DNA of 5,061 nt. It comes from Planctomycetota bacterium. Its GTDB lineage: Bacteria; Planctomycetota; Brocadiia; SM23-32. The position numbers were made by a program, and so were the translations under genes. Numbering within the stretch: position 1 is the first letter of the stretch; each line of letters begins with the position of its first letter. The notes under the pieces were generated by a model that searched no databases, was not told the origin of the DNA, and saw only the letters and a program-made list of their open reading frames with translations. Below are positions 1 to 5,061 of this stretch, in pieces. The stretch covers positions 1 to 5,061 of the forward strand of contig JAGXLK010000264.1 in the NCBI GenBank assembly GCA_018334735.1, in the 5' to 3' direction.

Positions 1-1
1 C

Positions 2-457
2 GTGCATAGAATTGACGTGCGCAGCAAACGAATAGTTTTCGCCTCTGACCTGGACCCCGTGGCTATTCAACAGCGTGCAATCGCAACATACCCCTGGTCT
101 TACCGGAAAGACCAGAATGTGCTCGACGGTCCCCTAATCCTCGCTGAACAAAAATACACGAAAGGGCTGGGTGTCCATGCTCCGTGCCAGCTCACCTATT
201 CGATTCGCCAAAATTACTCGACCTTCGCCGCTACAATCGGCATAGATGAAGGGATGGATGGCAAAGGCGACTGCATTTTTAAGGTCCTTGGGGACGGGAA
301 AGTGCTTTTCGAACGGCGAATCCGGGGCGAAGACAAACCACATGAAATTCGTGTGGACATCTCCGGGCATGACCGGGTAACACTCGCCGTCGAAGCGGGA
401 CAGAATCTGGACATTGGCGATAACGCCAATTGGTGCGAAGCACGGTTTGTCCAGTAA
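2..457 (+). CDS. NPCBM domain-containing protein, C-terminal part (5' end outside window)
   Basis: The visible 151 residues are almost entirely one NPCBM domain (novel putative carbohydrate-binding module, a beta-sandwich often attached to glycosidases). Family hallmarks seen here: a start strand around residues 10-19 (IVFASDLDPV), the signature KGLGVHA at 54-60, the core GIDEGMDGKGD at 80-90 followed by FKVLGDGKVLF at 93-103, and the closing strand DNANWCEARF at 140-149, just before the TAA stop. By family knowledge the domain binds sugars, usually outside the cell or in the periplasm. The reading frame is open to the window edge. The GTG at base 2 has no room for a visible ribosome binding site, so I treat the gene as truncated and the domain as the C-terminal module of a longer protein. 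The catalytic or partner domain is not visible. It converges on the beta-helix gene, with 42 bases between the stops. The domain call is firm; the full-length function is unknown. Confidence 0.85.
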   Translation: MHRIDVRSKRIVFASDLDPVAIQQRAIATYPWSYRKDQNVLDGPLILAEQKYTKGLGVHAPCQLTYSIRQNYSTFAATIGIDEGMDGKGDCIFKVLGDGKVLFERRIRGEDKPHEIRVDISGHDRVTLAVEAGQNLDIGDNANWCEARFVQ

Positions 458-499
458 GCGGCGACAAGCAGGGCTAATTCTGCGAGACGAAACTTCACT

Positions 500-2626
500 T
501 TATTCCCGCTCATCTTCCGGTCGTGGACCAACGTCACTCAAGTCTATCGGCTCAAAATCCAGCTCCTCAATCGCTGGAGAATCCTCGGACAGGCTGAAAT
601 CGTCCGATTCAGGGTCAGCGCACCGGGGATCGTCAACAATAGAATGGTGGTCGTGGCCCAGCTCCTGCCAGCCCTCAAAATCGAGGGTTTCCTCCCCGTC
701 CGTGAACACCAGTTCTTCGCCGCCGACATCCCAGAACAGGTTGAGGTCGCTTCTTAAATTTCGCATGGCGAGTTTCGCACCATAACCTCCCCGGAAAATG
801 GGCTGGCCGTCGGTAATGAAAACATTGCGTTCCCAGTTGAAGGCTTTGTGCTGGAGATCCGCGCGGCCATGCGCGGTCACACTTTCCCCGCCAAAGGCGA
901 AGATGTTGTTGCGGACAAGATTTTCCCGGCCGTAGTGCTGATGAAAGATTTCCCCGTTTGTGCGATAGCAGACGTTGTTCTCGATCAACAGGTGCGAGCT
1001 TCCTTCGTCCGGATAAATACACCATGCGCCGTAATTCAGTTTCTCAACATCATGGATTAGATTCCCCCGCAGGACCGTCCCCGGCTGGACGCCCAGCGTG
1101 TATATGCCACCCATATCCGACAACAACCCCTGTCCGATATCATGGATGTGGTTTTTCTCAATCATATTCTCCCGGCTGATGTTACCCCGATACCCCCAAA
1201 CCCAGCCGCAAGAAATCCCGCTGTAGTACAGGTCATGGATGTGGTTGTGACTGATTACATTTTCAAAACTGTGCATACTCAAAACGCCAACCCCGCAGTG
1301 GAATACTCGACCGCAGACGTGAATGTGATTATCCGTGATCCGGTTGTGCCCGGTACGGAGATATCGCGGATCGTTGTAGTCGCCGCCGTTCAACTTCACA
1401 CCACCGGCCCCGATATCGAAAATCTCGTTCCCGACAACCCGGATCCCTTCGCACCCGTCCCCGATCTCGATACCGTACCAGCCGACATTCGCCACGCGGC
1501 AATTTTCGATCGCGCAGGAACGGGCTCCATTCAGAACAATCGTCCCGGGCACATCGCTGGCCGCCTGCGATCCGGACGCATCGGTACCCCGGGAATAGCG
1601 GTTCACTGAACGATTACCGTCAAGTTTTTCAGACGCCGCGGGTTCCTCGCCGATCTTCCATCCCGGCTGAACCCAATCCGCATTTTCGAAGCGCAATCCC
1701 CGGAACTTCAAGAACTCGACGTACCGATTCTGTTTCGGATCGCCGGTGAGTTTCATAAGTTGCCGAATTCTGGGCGCAAACACCTCAGTCGTTTCGGGGT
1801 CTTCACCCTCTTTGGGGATGTAGAACAATTTTCCATTTGATCGATCCAGATACCACTCCCCCGGTTCGGTCAGTGCTTCGAAAACATTGTCGATAAAACA
1901 CGGCGCCAGGTTTTCCCCGTGTGATTCCACCAACGGTGCCCGGCTTTTCCTGGCCGCCGTTATCATCTCGGTTTCTTCGTCGAAATCCGCCACCGGAAAA
2001 CGTTCGTCAATCCAGAAGTGAAAAAACACGATCTCAACGTCCTGGAGAAGGCGCCATTTCTTCATGGCACCTTCTTCCAATCGGAATTGCCGGTAGCCGC
2101 CGCTCCCCCAGCCGGCAGGCACATCCATCCCCGGAACCTCTGCAACACGGTACCGTCCTTCTTTCGGCAGTCGCGGACGTAGGCGTCGTTCACCGTCGAC
2201 AAAAAGCTGCCGAAAATACCAGTCTCCGTTAGCAACCTCCTCCAGTTCCGCCACCCAGACCGATTGACCGTTCAAAGTTTTAATTTCCCAGTCGGTGATT
2301 TTTTCGCCGCCATCGAGAATCGGTTCTTCTCCCGGGTAGGCCGCATACGTCACGGGAGCCGAATCGGCCGGTCCGAACTGAAGCGGTTTAGCAAGTTTGT
2401 ACCGTCCACCTCGGAGAAAAACCGTTACCCGGGGCGCAAGGAGACCTTCTCTTTTCAATTTGCGGATGACCCGTTGCGCTCCCGATACGTCCGCAAACGG
2501 ACCGTCGGTATTCTTTTCATTCGGCTCGGCCAGCGTGCCGGACCATTGGTTGTTACCTTCAGGTGCAACGTAATATGTATCGGATACAACAGCGTTCACC
2601 GGGCGTGCCAAAGTCCAATCCTCCAT
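500..2626 (-). CDS. GH141-like right-handed parallel beta-helix glycosidase (putative)
   Basis: A 708-residue protein. Residues 18-113 form the usual N-terminal cap: YYVAPEGNNQWSGTLAEPN, then VTVFLRGGRYKL (67-78) and YPGEEPILDGG (97-107). An inserted region covers about 135-300. Parallel beta-helix coils run from about 360 to 632, with repeated NHIHD-type turns at 433-437, 461-465, 492-496 and 522-526. The segments SDMGGIYTLGVQPGT (503-517), YPDEGSS (538-544) and FHQHYGRENLVRNNIF (561-576) match what I recall of GH141, a family with alpha-L-fucosidase and xylanase members. Asp504 and Asp540 are the best candidate catalytic acids; this is inferred from motif position, not proven. There is no signal peptide, and an in-frame TAA at 2638-2636 blocks extension, so the protein as encoded is cytoplasmic. 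The ATG at 2626 has no Shine-Dalgarno; a TTG at 2611 with GGAGG eight bases before it is a serious alternative start. The exact substrate is unknown, and another polysaccharide lyase or hydrolase with this fold is possible. Confidence 0.8.
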   Translation of the reverse strand: MEDWTLARPVNAVVSDTYYVAPEGNNQWSGTLAEPNEKNTDGPFADVSGAQRVIRKLKREGLLAPRVTVFLRGGRYKLAKPLQFGPADSAPVTYAAYPGEEPILDGGEKITDWEIKTLNGQSVWVAELEEVANGDWYFRQLFVDGERRLRPRLPKEGRYRVAEVPGMDVPAGWGSGGYRQFRLEEGAMKKWRLLQDVEIVFFHFWIDERFPVADFDEETEMITAARKSRAPLVESHGENLAPCFIDNVFEALTEPGEWYLDRSNGKLFYIPKEGEDPETTEVFAPRIRQLMKLTGDPKQNRYVEFLKFRGLRFENADWVQPGWKIGEEPAASEKLDGNRSVNRYSRGTDASGSQAASDVPGTIVLNGARSCAIENCRVANVGWYGIEIGDGCEGIRVVGNEIFDIGAGGVKLNGGDYNDPRYLRTGHNRITDNHIHVCGRVFHCGVGVLSMHSFENVISHNHIHDLYYSGISCGWVWGYRGNISRENMIEKNHIHDIGQGLLSDMGGIYTLGVQPGTVLRGNLIHDVEKLNYGAWCIYPDEGSSHLLIENNVCYRTNGEIFHQHYGRENLVRNNIFAFGGESVTAHGRADLQHKAFNWERNVFITDGQPIFRGGYGAKLAMRNLRSDLNLFWDVGGEELVFTDGEETLDFEGWQELGHDHHSIVDDPRCADPESDDFSLSEDSPAIEELDFEPIDLSDVGPRPEDERE
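1049..1240 (-). repeat. Degenerate coding repeat of beta-helix coils (Ile-His-Asp turns)
   Basis: The plus-strand string TCATGGAT, encoding Ile-His-Asp on the minus strand, occurs at 1050, 1140 and 1233. These spacings of 90 and 93 bases equal 30 and 31 codons. The last two copies extend to an exact 14-base match (1140-1153 and 1233-1246). The period follows successive coils of the beta-helix in the GH141-like protein, so the repeat reflects protein structure and is not a separate DNA element. Confidence 0.6.
2620..2624 (-). promoter_or_regulatory. Shine-Dalgarno GGAGG inside the annotated start of the beta-helix gene
   Basis: The minus strand reads ATG-GAGG at the annotated ATG (2626), so a perfect GGAGG sits at 2624-2620, within the first codons. 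Eight bases later, in frame, comes TTG (2611-2609). That spacing is good for initiation, while the sequence before the ATG shows no purine-rich site. The motif therefore favours translation from TTG 2611, giving a protein starting MARPVNAVVSDTYY, five residues shorter. The ATG cannot be excluded. Confidence 0.5.
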
Positions 2627-2643
2627 ACATCGTTGTTATGGCA

Positions 2644-2673
2644 ATCATACAATCGCATCGGCGCCTATGTTAG
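2644..2673 (-). promoter_or_regulatory. Candidate sigma70-type promoter for the beta-helix gene
   Basis: On the minus strand CTAACA (2673-2668) resembles a -35 box with four of six matches, and TATGAT (2649-2644) resembles a -10 box with five of six. The spacer is 18 bases. Transcription would begin near 2637, leaving only about 11 bases before ATG 2626 but about 26 before TTG 2611, which fits use of the downstream TTG with its GGAGG. Such matches arise easily by chance, and the host's promoter consensus is unknown, so this is only a candidate. If real, the beta-helix gene can be expressed separately from the oxidoreductase gene 241 bases upstream. Confidence 0.25.
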
Positions 2674-2688
2674 CCGCATGACAAACAG

Positions 2689-2866
2689 ATGCAAGTAGCC
2701 GACGCGAAAAGCTTGTTGACAAAAGATATGTGGCCGGCATGTGCGAGATGCCGCTGAATTCGTCGATTTTGTTAAAAGCTGCCACGACAAAGCTGTCGAC
2801 GTGACAAAGACTGCCAGTGAGTATCGCGAGCGCGCCGAGGCTGTGTGGCGAGATCTCAATGAATGA
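2689..2866 (+). pseudogene. Possible small gene remnant or frameshifted small gene
   Basis: I do not recognise this protein. The frame from GTG 2741 to TGA 2864-2866 encodes 41 charged, helix-prone residues (starting VRDAAEFVDFVKSCHD, ending ERAEAVWRDLNE). Thirty of the 41 codons begin with a purine, which is typical of true coding sequence. The frame is open back to a TGA at 2717-2719 but has no ATG and no Shine-Dalgarno before the GTG. An ATG at 2689 opens a different frame (MQVADAKSLLTKDMWPA) that stops shortly after the overlap. Dropping a single base near 2740 would join the two into a continuous protein of about 58 residues. Its stop directly abuts the stop of the convergent oxidoreductase gene (TGA|TCA). 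It could be a decayed gene, a sequencing indel in a real small gene, or chance. The opposite strand here has an open frame of poorer composition. Confidence 0.25.
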
Positions 2867-3913
2867 TCATACGCCGGCTATCTCAACCTCTTGCTCCGCC
2901 TGCGCGCTTTCCCAGATGGCCTCGGCAATGCGCAGGGCTTCCACACTGTCCTGGAGCGAGGCCACCGGTTCGGCACCCGTCACCGCACACCTCGCCAGGT
3001 CACGCATTTCCCCCACATACCCTCCCAGTTCGAGACTCTCATGTTCGAGGATAAGGGATGGTCGGTACTCACAGGTCTGATTTTTTAGCGCTCGCTCGCC
3101 CTTGAGAGCCTCCGGCAACCACCCTTCCAGCGGATGGTACCTGAGATAAATCTGATCCTCGACCTCAAGCCACTCCTGGTGGCCTGTGAGATTAAAGACT
3201 TCATTGAAGTGCCAGGTGTCAGACGCCAGCGCGCAGAGATTCATTATCCCCACCCCGCCGTCGGCGAACTGAAGGTTAACGGCATAGGCACCCTCTTGCT
3301 CCGAAATCTGATGCAAACGCGCGTGGACAGATTTCACATCCCCGCAGAGAAAACGGGTAACATCGAACATGTGAACGAGCTGGCCGATCAGAAACGCCCG
3401 CATTGGCTCTTCAATTCCCCACAAAGCGGGGTATGGCCCCTGCGTAAAACGCACTTCCGCCATGTGAACCCCTCCAAAACTTTCGTTCTGACTGATCGCA
3501 CGAGCTGCTCGGTAAGCGGGGCTGTGGCGTTTCATAAAACCACAAAGGCCTTTGCAACCTTTCTCCGAAGCCAGATCCGCCAGTTTTTGCGCCTCATCAG
3601 AATTAGTGGCACTGGGTTTTTCAACGTAAATGTGAAGCCCTCGTCCCAGGCATGTCTGGCCTACATCCACGTGCATCTGGGGACGCCCACAAATGGCCAC
3701 AGCATCCAGTTCCTCCCCATCCAGCATCTCTTCCAGATCGCAGTACGCCGTTGGCACACCCCATTTACTCGCGGTGGCGTCGGCCTTCTGCGGATCGATA
3801 TCACAAACAGCCACCAGTTCGATCTCTTCCACCTGCTTTATCGCGGGGTAAAGCCTGTGATTGGCGTGTCCGCCACATCCCACAAATCCTATGCGCGCCT
3901 GGATTTCGCTCAT
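2867..3913 (-). CDS. Gfo/Idh/MocA family NAD(P)-dependent oxidoreductase
   Basis: A 348-residue protein of normal length for the family, whose members oxidise or reduce sugars, inositols and related polyols in the cytoplasm. The N-terminal Rossmann fold has the dinucleotide-binding loop GFVGCGG at residues 9-15, and Asp38 in VAVCDID at the end of the second strand, which favours NAD over NADP. EKP at 98-100 supplies the conserved lysine Lys99. The C-terminal domain carries GFMKRHSPAYRAAR (125-138) and HMFDVTRFLCG (181-191), which aligns with the family H-x-x-D-x-x-x-x-L-x-G motif; His181 is the likely catalytic histidine. The family Asp expected four residues before it is Gly177. The start ATG is well supported: GAGG lies at 3922-3919, five bases before it. 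The gene begins 32 bases after the propeller gene's stop, so the two are probably one transcript. Its position beside two glycan-active proteins suggests it oxidises a sugar they release; the substrate cannot be told from sequence. Confidence 0.92.
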   Translation of the reverse strand: MSEIQARIGFVGCGGHANHRLYPAIKQVEEIELVAVCDIDPQKADATASKWGVPTAYCDLEEMLDGEELDAVAICGRPQMHVDVGQTCLGRGLHIYVEKPSATNSDEAQKLADLASEKGCKGLCGFMKRHSPAYRAARAISQNESFGGVHMAEVRFTQGPYPALWGIEEPMRAFLIGQLVHMFDVTRFLCGDVKSVHARLHQISEQEGAYAVNLQFADGGVGIMNLCALASDTWHFNEVFNLTGHQEWLEVEDQIYLRYHPLEGWLPEALKGERALKNQTCEYRPSLILEHESLELGGYVGEMRDLARCAVTGAEPVASLQDSVEALRIAEAIWESAQAEQEVEIAGV

Positions 3914-3945
3914 TTTTTCCTCACATTTTGTGTCCCAGAAGCCGA

Positions 3946-4983
3946 CTACTTCTCCAGCAACCAGCGGACAACTCCCATGTGGTAGCGCTGGTGTGTATCG
4001 ATACCGTTACAGTAATACGCCGTGACAAGAGTTCCGTCTTCGAGTTGTACGCTGGAGGGATAGCCGACGTCCTGGCGTCGTTCGTACCAGGGGCCGTCGC
4101 TCTCCGTTTGTTTTTCGCGTTTCCGCGTCAAATTTACAAGCACGCGAGGTCGACTCCAGGTCTGACCCATATCGTCGCTGAATCGCGCGCCCACTCCGTA
4201 AAGACCTTCGTTGCGAATCCCAAAAGTGAGGAGCAAACGATCCTCCTCAAGCAGCAATAGATGTCCGGGGTGTTGCCCGGGCAGCGTCAACGCGCCTCGG
4301 TCGTCCCAGTTTTTTCCCTGATCTTCCGAACCGAACAATTCCAGATGCGCATCTTCGCGTGTTCTTGCTGCTACCAGGATATCCCCATCGGGTAAAACGA
4401 GCGGGGTAGACTCGTTTGCATCATGATCGCGAATGACTCCCTGGACTTCCCATGAATAACCATCGTCTTCGCTGGTGTAGAAGTAAGCGGCATGGTCGTC
4501 GTCCGGCAACGCAGAATAGATGCACACTCCAAGAAGATCATCACCAAGAACCACGATATCTCCGAACGGGATAATGCCCCCAACGTCTTCAGCGGGCGGA
4601 TCTACTGGTGTACCCCGTTGCCAGTTATGTCCTCCATCTTCCGATCGGCAAACCCACATGGGGAGAATCTCGCCATCATGGGGACTCGAGTATGATCCAG
4701 GAGGACGCCTTTCGCTCCAGCCGGATGCAAGGACGACCGGATTACCATCGGATGCCAGTCCGGCCGCCACATTCATCCTGTTTGTACCTGGTTCGTGTGG
4801 AGCGGGCACACTGCGGAGATTCCAGAGACGCCCGCCATCTTCGCTGGCCCAGCACTCTACATCGCCCTCCCAACCGCCATGTGTGGGCTGGTTAAAAATC
4901 GTGGCAAGTATATCGCCATTCGGCAGGAGCGTCAGATTCGGCCATGCGCAAACATTATCCACTGCAATATAACGTTCCGACAT
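3946..4983 (-). CDS. Sialidase-like Asp-box beta-propeller protein (BNR repeats)
   Basis: A 345-residue protein with five clear Asp boxes (S-x-D-x-G-x-x-W) at 47-54, 114-121, 171-178, 219-226 and 269-276, the signature of six-bladed sialidase propellers. Other conserved-looking segments are EPGTNRMNVAAG (64-75), DVGYPSSVQL (305-314), VTAYYC (320-325) and HMGVVRW (335-341). Glu191, Arg207, Arg257 and Tyr323 or Tyr324 are plausible active-site residues by order along the chain. The arginine of the sialidase F-R-I-P motif is missing: the matching stretch reads VCAWPNL (11-17). The true substrate may therefore not be sialic acid. There is no signal peptide, and an in-frame TAG about 39 bases upstream prevents extension, so it appears cytoplasmic. 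The start is firm: GGAGG at 4994-4990 lies six bases before the ATG. It leads the minus-strand group with the oxidoreductase. Fold is confident; enzymatic activity is uncertain, and a non-catalytic propeller is possible. Confidence 0.88.
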   Translation of the reverse strand: MSERYIAVDNVCAWPNLTLLPNGDILATIFNQPTHGGWEGDVECWASEDGGRLWNLRSVPAPHEPGTNRMNVAAGLASDGNPVVLASGWSERRPPGSYSSPHDGEILPMWVCRSEDGGHNWQRGTPVDPPAEDVGGIIPFGDIVVLGDDLLGVCIYSALPDDDHAAYFYTSEDDGYSWEVQGVIRDHDANESTPLVLPDGDILVAARTREDAHLELFGSEDQGKNWDDRGALTLPGQHPGHLLLLEEDRLLLTFGIRNEGLYGVGARFSDDMGQTWSRPRVLVNLTRKREKQTESDGPWYERRQDVGYPSSVQLEDGTLVTAYYCNGIDTHQRYHMGVVRWLLEK

Positions 4984-4989
4984 CCGAAA

Positions 4990-4994
4990 CCTCC
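4990..4994 (-). promoter_or_regulatory. Shine-Dalgarno GGAGG for the propeller gene
   Basis: The minus strand reads GGAGG at 4994-4990, then a six-base spacer (TTTCGG) and ATG at 4983. This is a near-ideal ribosome binding site and fixes the start of the sialidase-like gene. Confidence 0.8.
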
Positions 4995-5004
4995 AGTTTC
5001 CAAA

Positions 5005-5018
5005 TTGGGATGACCCAA
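5005..5018. other. Short inverted repeat in the leader of the propeller gene
   Basis: TTGGG (5005-5009), ATGA, CCCAA (5014-5018) form a perfect five-base stem with a four-base loop, lying 22 bases before the start of the sialidase-like gene. On the plus strand it is followed by an A-rich run, and on the minus strand by only three T residues, so it does not look like a typical terminator. It could be a small operator or an mRNA hairpin, or mean nothing. I see no convincing promoter in the 78 bases upstream of the gene. Confidence 0.2.
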
Positions 5019-5061
5019 AAAATAACTATTCTTGTTTCCGGCATGATACGATTCCATCCCC

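Noticed and set aside
458..499. Possible bidirectional terminator between the convergent NPCBM and beta-helix genes
   Set aside because: The only stem I can find is four bases (GCAG/CTGC at about 470-485) with an eight-base loop and no T run on either strand, which is too weak to call.
1142..1609. Plus-strand open frame (155 codons) opposite the beta-helix coils
   Set aside because: The repetitive Asn, Ile, His and Asp codons of the coils keep the opposite strand free of stops. Its Pro- and Val-rich translation resembles no protein family and there is no ribosome binding site.
2716..2744. TTGACA at 2716-2721 as a plus-strand -35 box
   Set aside because: No acceptable -10 hexamer lies 16-18 bases downstream, and it falls within the coding-like frame, so the match is probably chance.
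2785..2798. Inverted repeat CGACA-AAGC-TGTCG
   Set aside because: A five-base stem inside the coding-like frame with no T run or second copy; expected by chance in sequence of this composition.
2665..2859. Minus-strand open frame (64 codons) between the oxidoreductase and beta-helix genes
   Set aside because: It is the complement of the plus-strand frame with better codon character; its product is Ser-, Arg- and Thr-rich with no family features and no Shine-Dalgarno.
3134..3985. Long plus-strand open frame (283 codons) opposite the oxidoreductase gene
   Set aside because: It lies almost wholly antisense to a gene with unmistakable family motifs, has no recognisable domain, and runs into the neighbouring propeller gene. 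It is a shadow of the real coding strand.
4984..5061. Minus-strand open frame entering from the right edge and overlapping the propeller start
   Set aside because: Two frames are open at the edge, but neither gives a recognisable protein end, and they overlap a well-supported start with its own Shine-Dalgarno. Too short to judge.

Overview
This window looks like a chromosomal segment from a bacterium that breaks down carbohydrates. The GC content is moderately high. The protein types (an NPCBM carbohydrate-binding domain, a GH141-like right-handed beta-helix protein, a Gfo/Idh/MocA oxidoreductase and an Asp-box beta-propeller of the sialidase type) are typical of Planctomycetota, Verrucomicrobiota, Lentisphaerota, Hydrogenedentota, Poribacteria and similar lineages. 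I cannot fix the phylum from sequence alone. There are no RNA genes, IS elements, CRISPR arrays or phage genes that I can see.

Layout, left to right. Bases 2-457 (+) hold the C-terminal part of a protein ending in an NPCBM domain; its start lies outside the window. After a 42-base convergent gap, 500-2626 (-) encodes a 708-residue beta-helix protein closely resembling GH141 glycosidases. Bases 2627-2866 lie between genes. They contain a candidate promoter and leader for the beta-helix gene, and a short plus-strand open frame that looks like coding sequence but has no convincing start; it may be a gene remnant or a frameshifted small gene. Bases 2867-3913 (-) encode a Gfo/Idh/MocA oxidoreductase. 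After 32 bases, 3946-4983 (-) encodes a five-Asp-box sialidase-like beta-propeller. The last 78 bases are its leader, with a strong ribosome binding site.

How the genes may work together: the three minus-strand genes run in the order propeller, oxidoreductase, beta-helix protein. The first two are probably co-transcribed; the third may have its own promoter. Together they look like a small set for releasing and oxidising sugar from a complex glycan. None has a signal peptide, and in-frame stops just upstream of the first and third rule out longer forms, so the set appears to act in the cytoplasm. The glycan is unknown. A GH141-like protein beside a GH33-like propeller recalls enzymes of rhamnogalacturonan II breakdown, but that is only a hypothesis, because both proteins have departures or uncertainties at the key sites. 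I found no clearly new kind of system. The best leads are the signal-less glycosidase cassette, the substituted active-site positions in the propeller and the oxidoreductase, and the small open frame at 2689-2866.
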